A DNA stretch of 30,682 nucleotides from Bacteroidetes bacterium UBA7692 (GCA_002482725.1 DLGO01000076.1:1-30682), one strand, 5' to 3'. Positions 16,559 to 25,652 are shown, numbered from the stretch's first letter. Notes: generated by a model not told the origin, from the sequence alone. Numbers and translations are program-made.

Positions 16559-18610
16559 TTATTTATCAGAACCTGCTTTATATCCCGGATGCGGAGATGG
16601 TGGGTTGCTTTCACCTTGCTCGCCATCGTTAGCATATCTGAATTCTACTTTGCGCGATTGTTTGCGCTCTATTTCACTCTTGCCTGCGTTAGATTTTTTA
16701 CCACCTTCATATTTCACTATAAAGCGGTCACGGCTTATTCCGTATTTCTCTACCAGGTAGTCAGATACTTTCTGAGCACGGTTCCAACCTAGTTGCTCAT
16801 TGTATTTCTGGTCGTTTTTGCTTTCGTCATAGCCTGTCATAACCAATTTCATGTCAGGACAGTTTTGCATACGCTCGGCCACTTGGTGCAATGAGCCTAA
16901 GTAACTAGGATCTATATAATATTTGTCTGCATCGAAGTATACGCCAGGCAACTCTATTTTAGAGCAGTCACCACTACCACCACGTTTACGTTTCTTACCT
17001 GCATTCAATCCGTTTTTGCCGCCGCTACCATTAGCGCCGCCTGTAGTGTCACTACCATCTACACCTGTGCCATCTGCACCATCACCAAATATCATCAGGT
17101 CACCATCTTCTGCGTTATCGCAGCATGGGTTAGGTGGTATTTGTGCTACGCCAAACTGGTCTACAGGATAGCCCGGAGGAGAGTAAGGTTCTTTATCATC
17201 ACAATCAAGTATTCCGTCTTTATCGCTATCCAACATTACGCCTTTCACGTCAACAGGGCAGCCTTTTCTGCTTACCGGTTCTTTATCCAATTTATTGGGA
17301 ACACCGTCTTCATCATCATCTTTAAATGCATCGGCTATGATTTTGTCAGGATTAACCTCCGCTAACTTCTTGTACGTGTGATCCATAGGGTTCAACCAAA
17401 ACATTGGCTCTGTGCGGTTTTTGCCAAGGTGAATGTTTACACTTACAGAGGTATAGGAGATAACATCATTATCACGTGTGAAGCCTGAGTACTCATCCTG
17501 TGTCCAGCGATAACCATCCAATACGTCACTATTAACTATTGAAACTTTTTGCTCCAGTGACAAAGTAACCCATTTGGAAACGTGGAAGCCAATACCGGCA
17601 CCAACTGTAAACACTGGCAGGAACTGATAGTTCTTAAATCCTGTAACGTTGGTTTCGCGGTCAGCATCAGATTCATATTTGCCATCGAAAAGCTTGTTAA
17701 GCACTTTCATGGTTTCTTTGCGCCTGTCCAGATTCTGGTTTACAGGGGGAGTCCCTGTAGCGCTGGAGCCCAGGTTATAAACCCCTAAAGCTTCAGTAAA
17801 ATCATACATTTTACCATTTGCATCCAATGCATCTAGAGTAGTCCTGCTGAAAATACCTCCTGCTCCTATAACCGCATATATATTTACCAGGTTTCTTTCC
17901 TTATGGAAACGGATATTTCCCAAATTAATAACACCTTGTATTGCTGCTTCGTGGCTTATGGTGCGGTAATTATAGAAGAAATAACCCCTGTTAGCCTTAG
18001 GTATAGAATCTGAAGTAGTAGTTATTCCGCCGGTGGTTGTTTTGTACACACCATCATAGTAATTAGTGCGCTTGTCATATCTGCCGTTAAGCGCCTGATT
18101 AAAACGCAAGTTGAAGTCGGGCGCAAAATTAAGCCCTGTCATGTATCCAAACTGATATTGGAAACGAAGAGAGAAAACATATCCCAAAGCTTTGCGCACT
18201 GTTACGCCGGCACCGAAATTTTGCCATGGGCGTGAAAGGCGTGGGCTAACGTCCCCGCTTATGAATGACAAACCAAAATTAAGGCCAAGCTCCCACTGAT
18301 CTTTTGGTTTTGCAGGGTATCTGTACTTATTTTCTTTATATGCTTTCTGTTGAAGCTCTTTCTTTTTTCCCTTTTGAAATGCCGCTGAATCCTCATCATA
18401 AGAGGGCATTAAGGGTGTGCTAACAGCCTTTCTGTCGTAAAAGTTATACTCCTTCGCGTCAATATCAGGTTTCATGAACTGAGTCTGATTTTGGCTGTCT
18501 TTGCTTTTGGTTTTTGTGGAGTCTGCTGCGCTATATGCAAATACAGAAACCGACGCCAAAAGCGAGCTTGAGAAAAGTAGTATTTTAGCTACGGATGTAA
18601 AATTGGCCAT
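16559..18610 (-). CDS. OmpA-family outer-membrane protein with calcium-binding-type repeats
   Basis: From the ATG at 18610 the protein has 683 residues. An ORF start 32 codons upstream adds an AT-rich non-signal stretch and is rejected. Order: a signal peptide (cleavage near AYSA, about residue 29); a Lys-rich segment; an N-terminal beta-barrel-like region (from about 100 to 420); thrombospondin type 3-like Asp-rich repeats (DDDEDGVPN, DSDKDGILD, about 433-483); a Gly/Asp-rich linker; and a C-terminal OmpA peptidoglycan-binding domain (about 550-665) with TGYDESKND and the NRAQKVSDYLV helix carrying the conserved Asp and Arg. It probably links the outer membrane to peptidoglycan. A -7-like element TATTTTTG (minus strand, 18655-18662) lies upstream. 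Confidence 0.92.
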   Translation of the reverse strand: MANFTSVAKILLFSSSLLASVSVFAYSAADSTKTKSKDSQNQTQFMKPDIDAKEYNFYDRKAVSTPLMPSYDEDSAAFQKGKKKELQQKAYKENKYRYPAKPKDQWELGLNFGLSFISGDVSPRLSRPWQNFGAGVTVRKALGYVFSLRFQYQFGYMTGLNFAPDFNLRFNQALNGRYDKRTNYYDGVYKTTTGGITTTSDSIPKANRGYFFYNYRTISHEAAIQGVINLGNIRFHKERNLVNIYAVIGAGGIFSRTTLDALDANGKMYDFTEALGVYNLGSSATGTPPVNQNLDRRKETMKVLNKLFDGKYESDADRETNVTGFKNYQFLPVFTVGAGIGFHVSKWVTLSLEQKVSIVNSDVLDGYRWTQDEYSGFTRDNDVISYTSVSVNIHLGKNRTEPMFWLNPMDHTYKKLAEVNPDKIIADAFKDDDEDGVPNKLDKEPVSRKGCPVDVKGVMLDSDKDGILDCDDKEPYSPPGYPVDQFGVAQIPPNPCCDNAEDGDLMIFGDGADGTGVDGSDTTGGANGSGGKNGLNAGKKRKRGGSGDCSKIELPGVYFDADKYYIDPSYLGSLHQVAERMQNCPDMKLVMTGYDESKNDQKYNEQLGWNRAQKVSDYLVEKYGISRDRFIVKYEGGKKSNAGKSEIERKQSRKVEFRYANDGEQGESNPPSPHPGYKAGSDK

Positions 18611-18654
18611 AGTCAATATAAGTATAAATTTGAATTGATAAACTCTTGAATCAT

Positions 18655-18662
18655 CAAAAATA
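18655..18662 (-). promoter_or_regulatory. Candidate -7 promoter element for the OmpA-family gene
   Basis: On the minus strand these bases read TATTTTTG, an exact match to the Bacteroidetes -7 consensus. The -33 position has TTC rather than TTG. It would start transcription about 40 bases before the ATG at 18610, a reasonable leader length. Confidence 0.35.
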
Positions 18663-18975
18663 TCAAAATATACCACTTTAAGAAATATAAATTGATTGAT
18701 AACCATTAATTAATCAACAAATTGCCCATTAAATACTCCATTTAACACTACAATGCCTCCTTTGCAAAACGTTTAATAATTTGATAACCAATACCTGCGC
18801 AATATTTGCCTCAAAGAAGAAGCAACAGACAGGCTGAAGATAATTTTTCTATCCAGAAATCTTTTTTGAAAAAGCAGTCGGGTTTAGTGGTTCTTTAAAA
18901 AAGTATGATTGATATCCGGATAGTAGTTCAGTAACATGATGCTAACTGTTTGAGGGGCAATAAGGTCCACGTTGA

Positions 18976-19038
18976 ATGTGAAAAGGATTTTGGGGCAATC
19001 ATCCACTGACAGCATCAATTATTAAATTCTTTTCACAT
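18976..19038. repeat. 15-bp inverted repeat upstream of the TonB-receptor promoter
   Basis: ATGTGAAAAGGATTT (18976-18990) pairs with AAATTCTTTTCACAT (19024-19038) over 15 positions with one G-T pair, leaving a 33-base loop. It ends six bases before the -33 element of the receptor promoter. It could be an operator with two half-sites, a terminator of a short unseen transcript, or part of a small RNA. The sequence itself does not decide among these. Confidence 0.5.
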
Positions 19039-19043
19039 AAAGG

Positions 19044-19073
19044 TTGCAAGGTTTAACCTTTTTTCTATTTTCG
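19044..19073 (+). promoter_or_regulatory. Bacteroidetes-type promoter with operator-like repeats in the spacer
   Basis: TTG (19044-19046), a spacer of exactly 19 bases and TATTTTCG (19066-19073) fit the published Bacteroidetes pattern TTG-N19-TAnnTTTG with one mismatch. The spacer contains the dyad AAGGTTTAACCTT (19048-19060), and a third AAGGTT lies at 19040-19045. A regulator binding these repeats would sit between the promoter elements. Transcription would start near 19080. Confidence 0.55.
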
Positions 19074-19075
19074 AC

Positions 19076-19124
19076 TGCCTTTTATTTAAGAGATAATAAC
19101 ACTTTGTTAATTAGATAAAAGGCA
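19076..19124 (+). promoter_or_regulatory. 14-bp stem-loop in the 5' leader of the TonB-receptor mRNA
   Basis: TGCCTTTTATTTAA (19076-19089) pairs with TTAGATAAAAGGCA (19111-19124) over 14 positions with one G-T pair, around a 21-base loop. It lies 22 bases before the start codon and at the predicted 5' end of the transcript. It could protect the mRNA end or control translation. No T-run follows, so simple termination is unlikely. Confidence 0.5.
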
Positions 19125-19146
19125 ATCAAAAAATCAAACAGACAGA

Positions 19147-21984
19147 ATGAGAAAGTATTTACTACTCCTTGCAAGCTTGTGCCTTGCAGTCACGGGGCTT
19201 TTAGCACAAACCAAAACCATTTCAGGTAAGCTTACCGATCAGTCCACCAAAGAGCCGTTGATAGGAGCAAGCGTTACTGTAAAAGGTACCACCATTGGAA
19301 CCGTTACCGATGTCGATGGAAAATTCAAGCTGGAGGTTCCTGAAAATTCTAAAACAGTTGTAATATCCTACATCGGTTACAATTCAAAGGAGGTTTCGGC
19401 AAACTCAAACTTCAACAACATGTCTCTTGAGGCTAGCTACATAGAAGGTAGTGAAACTGTGATTACATCTACGAGGGTTAGTGAAAAACTGAAAGAAGCC
19501 CCGTTGCAAATCGAAAAAATGACTTCAAGGGAAATCAAAGGTGCTGCTTCAGGAGATTTCTATCAGAGTCTGGGAAACTATAAAGGTATAGATATTGTCA
19601 CCACATCTGCAGGGTTTAAGGTTATTAATCTTAGGGGCTTCAGCGATACACGCTCCCTTAGGGTTAAGCAATACATTGATGGCGTGGACAATGAATCTCC
19701 GGGATTGAACTTCCCGGTGGGCAACCTGGTGGGTGCCAACGATTTGGATCTTGACAACATCGAGGTTATTTCTGGCGCAGCATCTGCGCTATATGGCGCA
19801 AACGCCATGCAAGGGGTTATTTCTATGACCACCAAAAATCCATACGACCACCAAGGGCTTTCCATACAATTGAAAGGTGGTTACTCCACAGCACCAGGCC
19901 CTATGTACGATGGACAGTTCCGCTATGCACAGGCTTTTGGAAAGGAGAAGAAGTTTGCATTCAAAATTACAGGAGCCTATAGCTACGTAAAAGATTGGCA
20001 GGCAAAGGATAGTACATTCAATACTTATGGCGATATTGATACTGTTGGCCTGCCTACCAATGTCAATGTAAGCTCAGTTATACGTAAACTGAAAGAAGAG
20101 CCTTACGGTCCCGGTACAGATATCACCCAGGAAGATCACGATAACTACGAAGCATTCAACGCATGGTTCGACTTTAACCCATGGGCTAACCCGGGCAAAG
20201 TGAAAATTAAGGCGCCGGGATACAGGGAGCCACTTATAGCGGACTACAACTCCAAGAGCATGAAACTTGCAGCATCGTTTCACTACCGCTTTAAGCCGGA
20301 TCTGGAATTGATAGCCTCATATAAATTCGGTTACGGAACTGCTGTTTACCAATCAGCTACCCGTTACCAAATAAAGGACTTTACCTTCCATCAGCCTAAA
20401 ATAGAGTTGAGGGGAAAAAACTTTAAGGTAAGTGTTTATGGGGCTATTGAAGATGCCGGAAAATCGTATAACCTTGGTGTAACAGGCGCTTACATAACCC
20501 GTGCAGGCATCCAGAATGAAGTGGTAAAACAGTTCATTACCTCTTATAAAGACTCTATCGAAAAAATCATAGGCTCTTCGCTAAAGGATTGCGCAGATTG
20601 CGTAGGCTCCGAGCAGCAAGCCGGTGTTAAAGCGCAGGCTTTTGCACAGGCATACAAAGCGGCAATGGAAAAATTCTATCAGCCAGGCACTAAACAATTT
20701 GATTCTCTGTTTCAACAGTTTACATCTGATGCTAATTCACTTACAGGGACTAAATTCTTTGATAAATCAATGTTCTTTCATGTAGACGGACAATACAATT
20801 TTGATTTTATAAAAGCGGTAGACCTTTTAGCGGGTGCATCATACAGGATTTATCTTCCTAATTCAAGAGGCACAATCTTCTCTGATACCGGTAATGTAAG
20901 GTACAAAGTTCAGGAAGTTGGCGGATTTATACAGGCCTCCAAAAAACTATTCAAAGACAGGCTTAAATTGATAGCCTCTGTACGTTTGGATAAGAACTCT
21001 AACTTCCCTGTTCAGTTCTCTCCTCGAATAAGTGCAGTATATACTCAAAAGAACCATACGTTCAGGTTCTCTGCATCCAGGGCCTTCCGTATACCTACCT
21101 TGCAGGAGCAGTATCTTTACCTTCAACTGGGCGACAACTTTTTGGTGGGCAACCTGAAGGGATATGGCACCCAGTACACTCAAAACTCGATTACCACACT
21201 TGATTCGCTTACCGACTTCTATACAATAGACCAGTTGCGCAATCAGTATCCTGAGTATTACAACCTGAAAACAATTAATGTAAAGCCACTGAAAACAGAA
21301 TTGGTAACAACATTTGATTTGGGATGGAGGGGTGAATTCATGAAAAAGCTGTTTATAGATGTTACAGCCTATTTCAGTTACTACCAGCGCTTCCTTGGAT
21401 TTACCAGGATTGCAGTGCCACTTAGCGGTAAAGCAGGTGAAGAATCCGGGTTAAATGATATATACTCAAGCTTAGGTGACAACAATGATACAATCAACTA
21501 CAAACCATTACAACTATATGTTAACCTTGAAAAAGGAGTTCCTTCCTGGGGTGCTAATATCAGCGTACAATATTTTGTAGGGCATGGTATTACACCATAC
21601 ATCAACTATACTTATGCTGATTTGTATGATAAGCCTTTAACCGGAAATGGAGTATTGCAACTTACCGGTTTCAATACGCCAAACCACAAAATTAATATAG
21701 GAGTTACAGCCTCTAAGGTGTGGAAAGGGTTGGGCTTTGGCGCTAACTTTAAATGGGTTCCTGATTACGAATGGCAGGCTCCGTTTGGCAATGGAACTAT
21801 CAAAAGCTATCATACGCTTGACTTGCAGGTTAGCTACGAAATTGATAAAGCATACAGTACATTCCGCTTGGGAGGCGCCAATATTTACAACAGAAAATAC
21901 CAGTCGGCTATAGGTGCTCCATATATAGGGGGCTCGTATTACGCCACCTGGACCTTCGACTTCAATAAGTTTGTAAAGAATTAA
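19147..21984 (+). CDS. TonB-dependent outer-membrane receptor
   Basis: This 945-residue protein has a signal peptide (cleavage after LLAQ), an N-terminal carboxypeptidase-regulatory-like domain (24 to about 105; ISGKLTDQSTKEPLIGASV, DVDGKFKL), a plug domain (about 115-235; RGFSDTRSLR, QYIDGVD, VISGAASALYGANAMQGVI), and a 22-strand-type barrel to a C-terminal aromatic-rich end. It imports or binds a substrate using TonB energy; the substrate is unknown. No SusD-like lipoprotein follows, so it is not a standard glycan-uptake pair. The mature protein has only two cysteines, C482 and C485, in a CADC motif inside a helix-rich insertion (about 455-520) likely to be an external loop. Its own promoter lies upstream and a terminator follows. 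Confidence 0.93.
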   Translation: MRKYLLLLASLCLAVTGLLAQTKTISGKLTDQSTKEPLIGASVTVKGTTIGTVTDVDGKFKLEVPENSKTVVISYIGYNSKEVSANSNFNNMSLEASYIEGSETVITSTRVSEKLKEAPLQIEKMTSREIKGAASGDFYQSLGNYKGIDIVTTSAGFKVINLRGFSDTRSLRVKQYIDGVDNESPGLNFPVGNLVGANDLDLDNIEVISGAASALYGANAMQGVISMTTKNPYDHQGLSIQLKGGYSTAPGPMYDGQFRYAQAFGKEKKFAFKITGAYSYVKDWQAKDSTFNTYGDIDTVGLPTNVNVSSVIRKLKEEPYGPGTDITQEDHDNYEAFNAWFDFNPWANPGKVKIKAPGYREPLIADYNSKSMKLAASFHYRFKPDLELIASYKFGYGTAVYQSATRYQIKDFTFHQPKIELRGKNFKVSVYGAIEDAGKSYNLGVTGAYITRAGIQNEVVKQFITSYKDSIEKIIGSSLKDCADCVGSEQQAGVKAQAFAQAYKAAMEKFYQPGTKQFDSLFQQFTSDANSLTGTKFFDKSMFFHVDGQYNFDFIKAVDLLAGASYRIYLPNSRGTIFSDTGNVRYKVQEVGGFIQASKKLFKDRLKLIASVRLDKNSNFPVQFSPRISAVYTQKNHTFRFSASRAFRIPTLQEQYLYLQLGDNFLVGNLKGYGTQYTQNSITTLDSLTDFYTIDQLRNQYPEYYNLKTINVKPLKTELVTTFDLGWRGEFMKKLFIDVTAYFSYYQRFLGFTRIAVPLSGKAGEESGLNDIYSSLGDNNDTINYKPLQLYVNLEKGVPSWGANISVQYFVGHGITPYINYTYADLYDKPLTGNGVLQLTGFNTPNHKINIGVTASKVWKGLGFGANFKWVPDYEWQAPFGNGTIKSYHTLDLQVSYEIDKAYSTFRLGGANIYNRKYQSAIGAPYIGGSYYATWTFDFNKFVKN

Positions 21985-22005
21985 TAGAGAATAGATTTTA
22001 ATCAG

Positions 22006-22039
22006 ATTGGGAGGGCAAAAAAGCTCTCCCAATTTTTTT
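22006..22039 (+). terminator. Rho-independent terminator of the TonB-receptor gene
   Basis: ATTGGGAGGGC and GCTCTCCCAAT form an 11-bp stem (one G-T pair) around six A bases, followed directly by a run of T bases to 22039. It lies 22 bases after the receptor stop codon. Confidence 0.88.
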
Positions 22040-22152
22040 ATATGCCTTCAGAGGAATATTGTATAGAGGTATGACAGTAGATAGTATTATATTAGCTATG
22101 TAACATTTGTCTTTGAATTAGCGTTTTAACAGAACTAACATTTCAGCCGTCA

Positions 22153-23535
22153 TTGATTAATTCTATTCAAAAATTCTTTCTATCGAAGTATACCTTCCAA
22201 AATTCATTTGAAGAAAAGCGGGTTACTTTTTTGGTGTACATGACGCTAATGGCATTTGTCATGCATCTGGTCTACGGATATTCGCACATTTTTTTAGGGA
22301 AAGATTTGTACTTCACTTTAGGTGATCTTCTTGGTTTGGCTGGCATAGTGGGTGCATTGTTTTTGCTTTATCGGGGTAACAGTCAGGTTGCAGGTATAAG
22401 TATATTAGTAGGTATCAGCGCAACTATTTTTATAAATAACGTTGTTGGCGATAGTAGGGCTGTGGGACAGCTTGATTTTACCCGCCTCTATATCAGTACC
22501 ACCGAAATGTTGTTGCTGGGATATGTATCTATTCTGTATATCAACAAACGAGAAGCCTTTCTTTTGTTTGGATTATGGTGTGTACTCCTGCTTACTGCAC
22601 ATTTTATCGCACTACTTGGTAATCCCGACACCTATTCGGCCAACAGATTTTATCCTTACTTCTATTTTATCGGACTTTTAAGCATAATTGTTGGTGCTTT
22701 TATTTCGGGGTTTTTCGCGCTCGGTTATATTCAGGAGATGCTAAACTCTAATGAAGAGTTTGCCAAAAAAATTGCTACTGCCAATGAAGAACTGGAGACA
22801 AAAGTGTCGGAGCGCACCAGGGAATTAAAATCAATTAATAGGAGCCTGGAGGAATTTGCTTATGCGGTAAGCCATGATCTTAAAGAGCCATTGCGCACGA
22901 TGAGTGGTTATTTTTCACTCACCAAAAGAGTATTGAAGGCAAAAGGAATAACTGATGATGAGGTAGATCTTTTCCTTACCCAAGGTGTCAGGAGTGCCCA
23001 AAGAATGGATAATCTTATACAGGATATTCTGGCATTTTCTAAGTTAAGCATGTACGATAGGCAGGCAACAGAAGTGGATCTGAATAAAGTGGTGGAAATT
23101 GTAAAAGACAGATTGGCCAAAACAATAGAAGATACCGGTACCAGAATTGAAATTGAAAAATTGCCGGTGGTGATGGGTGAAGATGTGCTCCTTACACAAC
23201 TTTATCAGAATTTAGTGTCAAATGCTATTAAATACAAGAGTTCGACAGAATCACCAGTGTTAAGGATTGGAGTAGTTAATCACGACGAGGGTACACAGTT
23301 TTATGTTAAGGATAACGGTATTGGCATTGCTCCCAAACACTTCGATTCAATCTTCAAAGTTTTTCAACGGTTGCATAGTACCGAAAATGATTTTGAAGGA
23401 AATGGTATAGGGTTGGCTATGTGCAAAAAGATAGTAGAGATGCATCATGGTAAGATATGGGTAGATTCTGCAGAAGGGAATGGAAGTACATTCAGTTTTA
23501 CCCTCGGCACATCAGGAAAGCTCAATTTAAGTTAG
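22153..23535 (+). CDS. Membrane-bound sensor histidine kinase
   Basis: This 460-residue protein has an N-terminal membrane domain of about six helices (roughly residues 24-195), a short coiled coil (EELETKVSERTRELKS), a HisKA dimerisation domain with phospho-acceptor H241 in AVSHDLKEPLR, and an ATPase domain with the N box around N357 (QNLVSNAIKY), DNGIGI (387-392) and GNGIGLA (416-422). The membrane part has no recognisable sensor domain. The start is TTG at 22153; the only alternative, an internal ATG at codon 30, would remove the segment leading into the first helix. No response regulator is adjacent, so its partner is encoded elsewhere. It sits alone between two spacers of more than 100 bases. 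Confidence 0.9.
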   Translation: MINSIQKFFLSKYTFQNSFEEKRVTFLVYMTLMAFVMHLVYGYSHIFLGKDLYFTLGDLLGLAGIVGALFLLYRGNSQVAGISILVGISATIFINNVVGDSRAVGQLDFTRLYISTTEMLLLGYVSILYINKREAFLLFGLWCVLLLTAHFIALLGNPDTYSANRFYPYFYFIGLLSIIVGAFISGFFALGYIQEMLNSNEEFAKKIATANEELETKVSERTRELKSINRSLEEFAYAVSHDLKEPLRTMSGYFSLTKRVLKAKGITDDEVDLFLTQGVRSAQRMDNLIQDILAFSKLSMYDRQATEVDLNKVVEIVKDRLAKTIEDTGTRIEIEKLPVVMGEDVLLTQLYQNLVSNAIKYKSSTESPVLRIGVVNHDEGTQFYVKDNGIGIAPKHFDSIFKVFQRLHSTENDFEGNGIGLAMCKKIVEMHHGKIWVDSAEGNGSTFSFTLGTSGKLNLS

Positions 23536-23663
23536 GCATTTGTAATCCTGATGATGGACTGTATTCACTAAATTTTCTTTTAGGCTAAATTTAAAGCAGC
23601 TATTGCCTGTTTGTTGTCCAACAATCCCCTATTTTAGCTTTTCCAAAAAAAGTAATAATAATT

Positions 23664-24659
23664 ATGCGCGTAGCGGTAGTTGGTGCCACCGGGTTGGTGG
23701 GCAGTAAAATGTTAGAAGTTCTGGCCGAACGGAATTTTCCTGTTTCTGAAATAATACCTGTAGCTTCTGAGAAGTCAGTTGGTAAGAAGGTGTCTTTTAA
23801 GGGAAAGGAGTTTACAGTTGTAAACTGGGAAACTGCCATTGCTGCTAAACCTGCCATTGCTATTTTTAGCGCGGGTGGGTCTACATCCAAAGAACTGGCG
23901 CCAAAATTTGCTGAGGCGGGCATTTATGTAATAGACAATTCATCTGCATGGCGCATGGAGGCGGGCATACCGTTGGTTGTACCTGAAGTAAATGCAGATA
24001 AGCTTACAGCTACAGACTTTATAATTGCTAACCCTAATTGCTCTACCATTCAAATGGTTGTTGTGCTAAAACCATTGCATGACAGGTACAAAATAAAACG
24101 TGTAGTGGTTAGTACATATCAAAGTGTTACAGGTACAGGCAAAAAGGCGGTTGATCAGTTGTTTAACGAACGCGCAAATGTAGAGGGTGAAAAAGTATAT
24201 CCATATCAGATAGACCTGAACCTGATACCGCAGATTGATGTGTTTCTTGATAATGGATACACCAAAGAAGAAATGAAAATGGTGAATGAAACCCGTAAAA
24301 TAATGGGTGATGAGAGTATTCGTGTAACAGCTACTACAGTCCGTGTTCCTGTGATAGGGGGGCATAGCGAAAGCGTAAACATAGAATTTGAACAGGATTT
24401 TGACCTTGCCGAAGTGCGCAGTATATTAGAGTCGGCTCCGGGGGTAGTGGTTTATGATGACATTAAGAATTTGAAGTATCCAATGCCAATATTGGCGCAT
24501 GACAAAGATGAAACTTTTGTTGGAAGAATGCGCCGCGATGAGTCTCAGGACAATACGCTCAATTGCTGGATAGTAAGCGATAACCTGCGCAAAGGGGCAG
24601 CAACAAATGCAGTGCAGATAGCAGAGCACTTGCTGGAAAAGGGATTAATTAGTAAATAA
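23664..24659 (+). CDS. asd: Aspartate-semialdehyde dehydrogenase
   Basis: This 331-residue cytoplasmic enzyme reduces aspartyl phosphate to aspartate semialdehyde with NADPH, on the route to lysine (and diaminopimelate for peptidoglycan), threonine and methionine. The NADP-binding motif VVGATGLVG is at residues 5-13. The catalytic cysteine is C126 in ANPNCSTIQ, and the catalytic histidine is H234 in VIGGHSESV. SVTGTGKKA (154-162) carries substrate contacts. Length is normal. The ATG at 23664 follows an AT-rich leader. Downstream, a nucleotide-sugar epimerase starts with GTG only 12 bases after the stop, so the two are probably co-transcribed, though their pathways are unrelated. Confidence 0.96.
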   Translation: MRVAVVGATGLVGSKMLEVLAERNFPVSEIIPVASEKSVGKKVSFKGKEFTVVNWETAIAAKPAIAIFSAGGSTSKELAPKFAEAGIYVIDNSSAWRMEAGIPLVVPEVNADKLTATDFIIANPNCSTIQMVVVLKPLHDRYKIKRVVVSTYQSVTGTGKKAVDQLFNERANVEGEKVYPYQIDLNLIPQIDVFLDNGYTKEEMKMVNETRKIMGDESIRVTATTVRVPVIGGHSESVNIEFEQDFDLAEVRSILESAPGVVVYDDIKNLKYPMPILAHDKDETFVGRMRRDESQDNTLNCWIVSDNLRKGAATNAVQIAEHLLEKGLISK

Positions 24660-24671
24660 GGAAGATATAAA

Positions 24672-25652
24672 GTGAAGAATGCACTGGTGCTTGGGGCAGG
24701 TGGCTTTATCGGAAGCCATCTTGTAAAAAGGCTGAAAGCCGAGGGCTTTTGGGTAAGAGGTGTGGATCTTGTTTATCCTGCATTTTCATCTAGTGTGGCC
24801 GATGAATTTATAATTGGCGATTTACGAAATCAGGACTTTTGCGGGCAGATATTCGACCGTAGTTTCAACCATGTATATCAGTTGGCAGCAGATATGGGTG
24901 GCGCGGGGTATCTGTTTACAGGCGACAATGACGCGGATGTTATGTTTAACTCGGCTCAGATAAATCTAAATGTAGCAAGCATGTGCAGGAAGCATGAACC
25001 TGAAATGCTTTTTTATTCTTCTTCTGCATGTGTATACCCTAAAGAGAATCAACAAAATCCGGCGGACCCTAACTGTGTGGAAACCTCAGCCTATCCTGCC
25101 AACCCCGATGGAGAATATGGGTGGGAGAAATTGTTTAGCGAGCGCATGTACCACTCCTATCACCGCAACTATGGTCTTAATGTTCGCATAGCTCGGTTTC
25201 ACAATATATTTGGCCCTGAAGGTACTTGGCGCGGTGGCAAAGAGAAAGCGCCTGCTGCACTATGTAGAAAAATTGCACAAGCGGATAATGGTACCAATAT
25301 TGAGGTGTGGGGCGATGGATTGCAAACTAGGTCTTTCCTTTATATAGACGATTGTATAGAAGGCATCCGTAGGCTGGCTGAAAGCGATTATGTACACCCC
25401 CTTAATATTGGTAGCAATGAATTGATATCCATTAATGATTTGGCGAAAATGATTATTGGGTTTTCGGGCAAAAAGTTGAGCATAAATAACATATCAGGGC
25501 CTACCGGTGTGCGGGGTAGAAACTCCGACAATACTTTAATTGCTTCAACGCTTCACTGGCAGCCCACTTACCCGCTGCGACGGGGCATGGAACAGACCTA
25601 TAAATGGATTAAACAAATGACTGAAAAAGCTAAAGTCCAAACATATCTTTAG
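24672..25652 (+). CDS. GDP-mannose 3,5-epimerase homologue (SDR-family sugar-nucleotide epimerase)
   Basis: This 326-residue extended-SDR enzyme starts with GTG. It has the NAD-binding motif GAGGFIG (8-14) and residues matching plant GDP-mannose 3,5-epimerase: AADMGGAGY, SSAC120VYP, Y149-GWEK153, RFHNIFGP, GGKEK192AP, WGDGLQTRSF and GVRGRNSDNT. The catalytic set C145, Y174, K178 and K217 of the Arabidopsis enzyme (numbers from memory) corresponds to C120, Y149, K153 and K192 with one constant shift of 25, so activity on GDP-D-mannose to give GDP-L-galactose or GDP-L-gulose is likely. It lies between asd and lpxA, which suggests supply of a rare sugar for lipopolysaccharide or another surface glycan. 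Other sugar-nucleotide substrates cannot be excluded. Confidence 0.85.
   Translation: MKNALVLGAGGFIGSHLVKRLKAEGFWVRGVDLVYPAFSSSVADEFIIGDLRNQDFCGQIFDRSFNHVYQLAADMGGAGYLFTGDNDADVMFNSAQINLNVASMCRKHEPEMLFYSSSACVYPKENQQNPADPNCVETSAYPANPDGEYGWEKLFSERMYHSYHRNYGLNVRIARFHNIFGPEGTWRGGKEKAPAALCRKIAQADNGTNIEVWGDGLQTRSFLYIDDCIEGIRRLAESDYVHPLNIGSNELISINDLAKMIIGFSGKKLSINNISGPTGVRGRNSDNTLIASTLHWQPTYPLRRGMEQTYKWIKQMTEKAKVQTYL

Larger units (their letters stand above)
18611..19146. other. Divergent control region between OmpA-family and TonB-receptor genes
   Basis: This 536-base spacer has no convincing gene. Its right third holds a long inverted repeat (18976-19038), a good Bacteroidetes-type promoter (19044-19073) and a 14-bp leader stem (19076-19124), each listed separately. 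The left part is AT-rich with a candidate minus-strand promoter element. A ten-base palindrome TATCCGGATA occurs near 18915. Confidence 0.7.

Noticed and set aside
20581..20600. CADC in the TonB receptor as a haem-binding motif
   Set aside because: The second Cys is followed by Val and not by His, so it is not a c-type haem site.
23536..23663. Possible lysine or other riboswitch before asd
   Set aside because: The 128-base spacer shows no long conserved stem set; it is too short and AT-rich for a lysine riboswitch.
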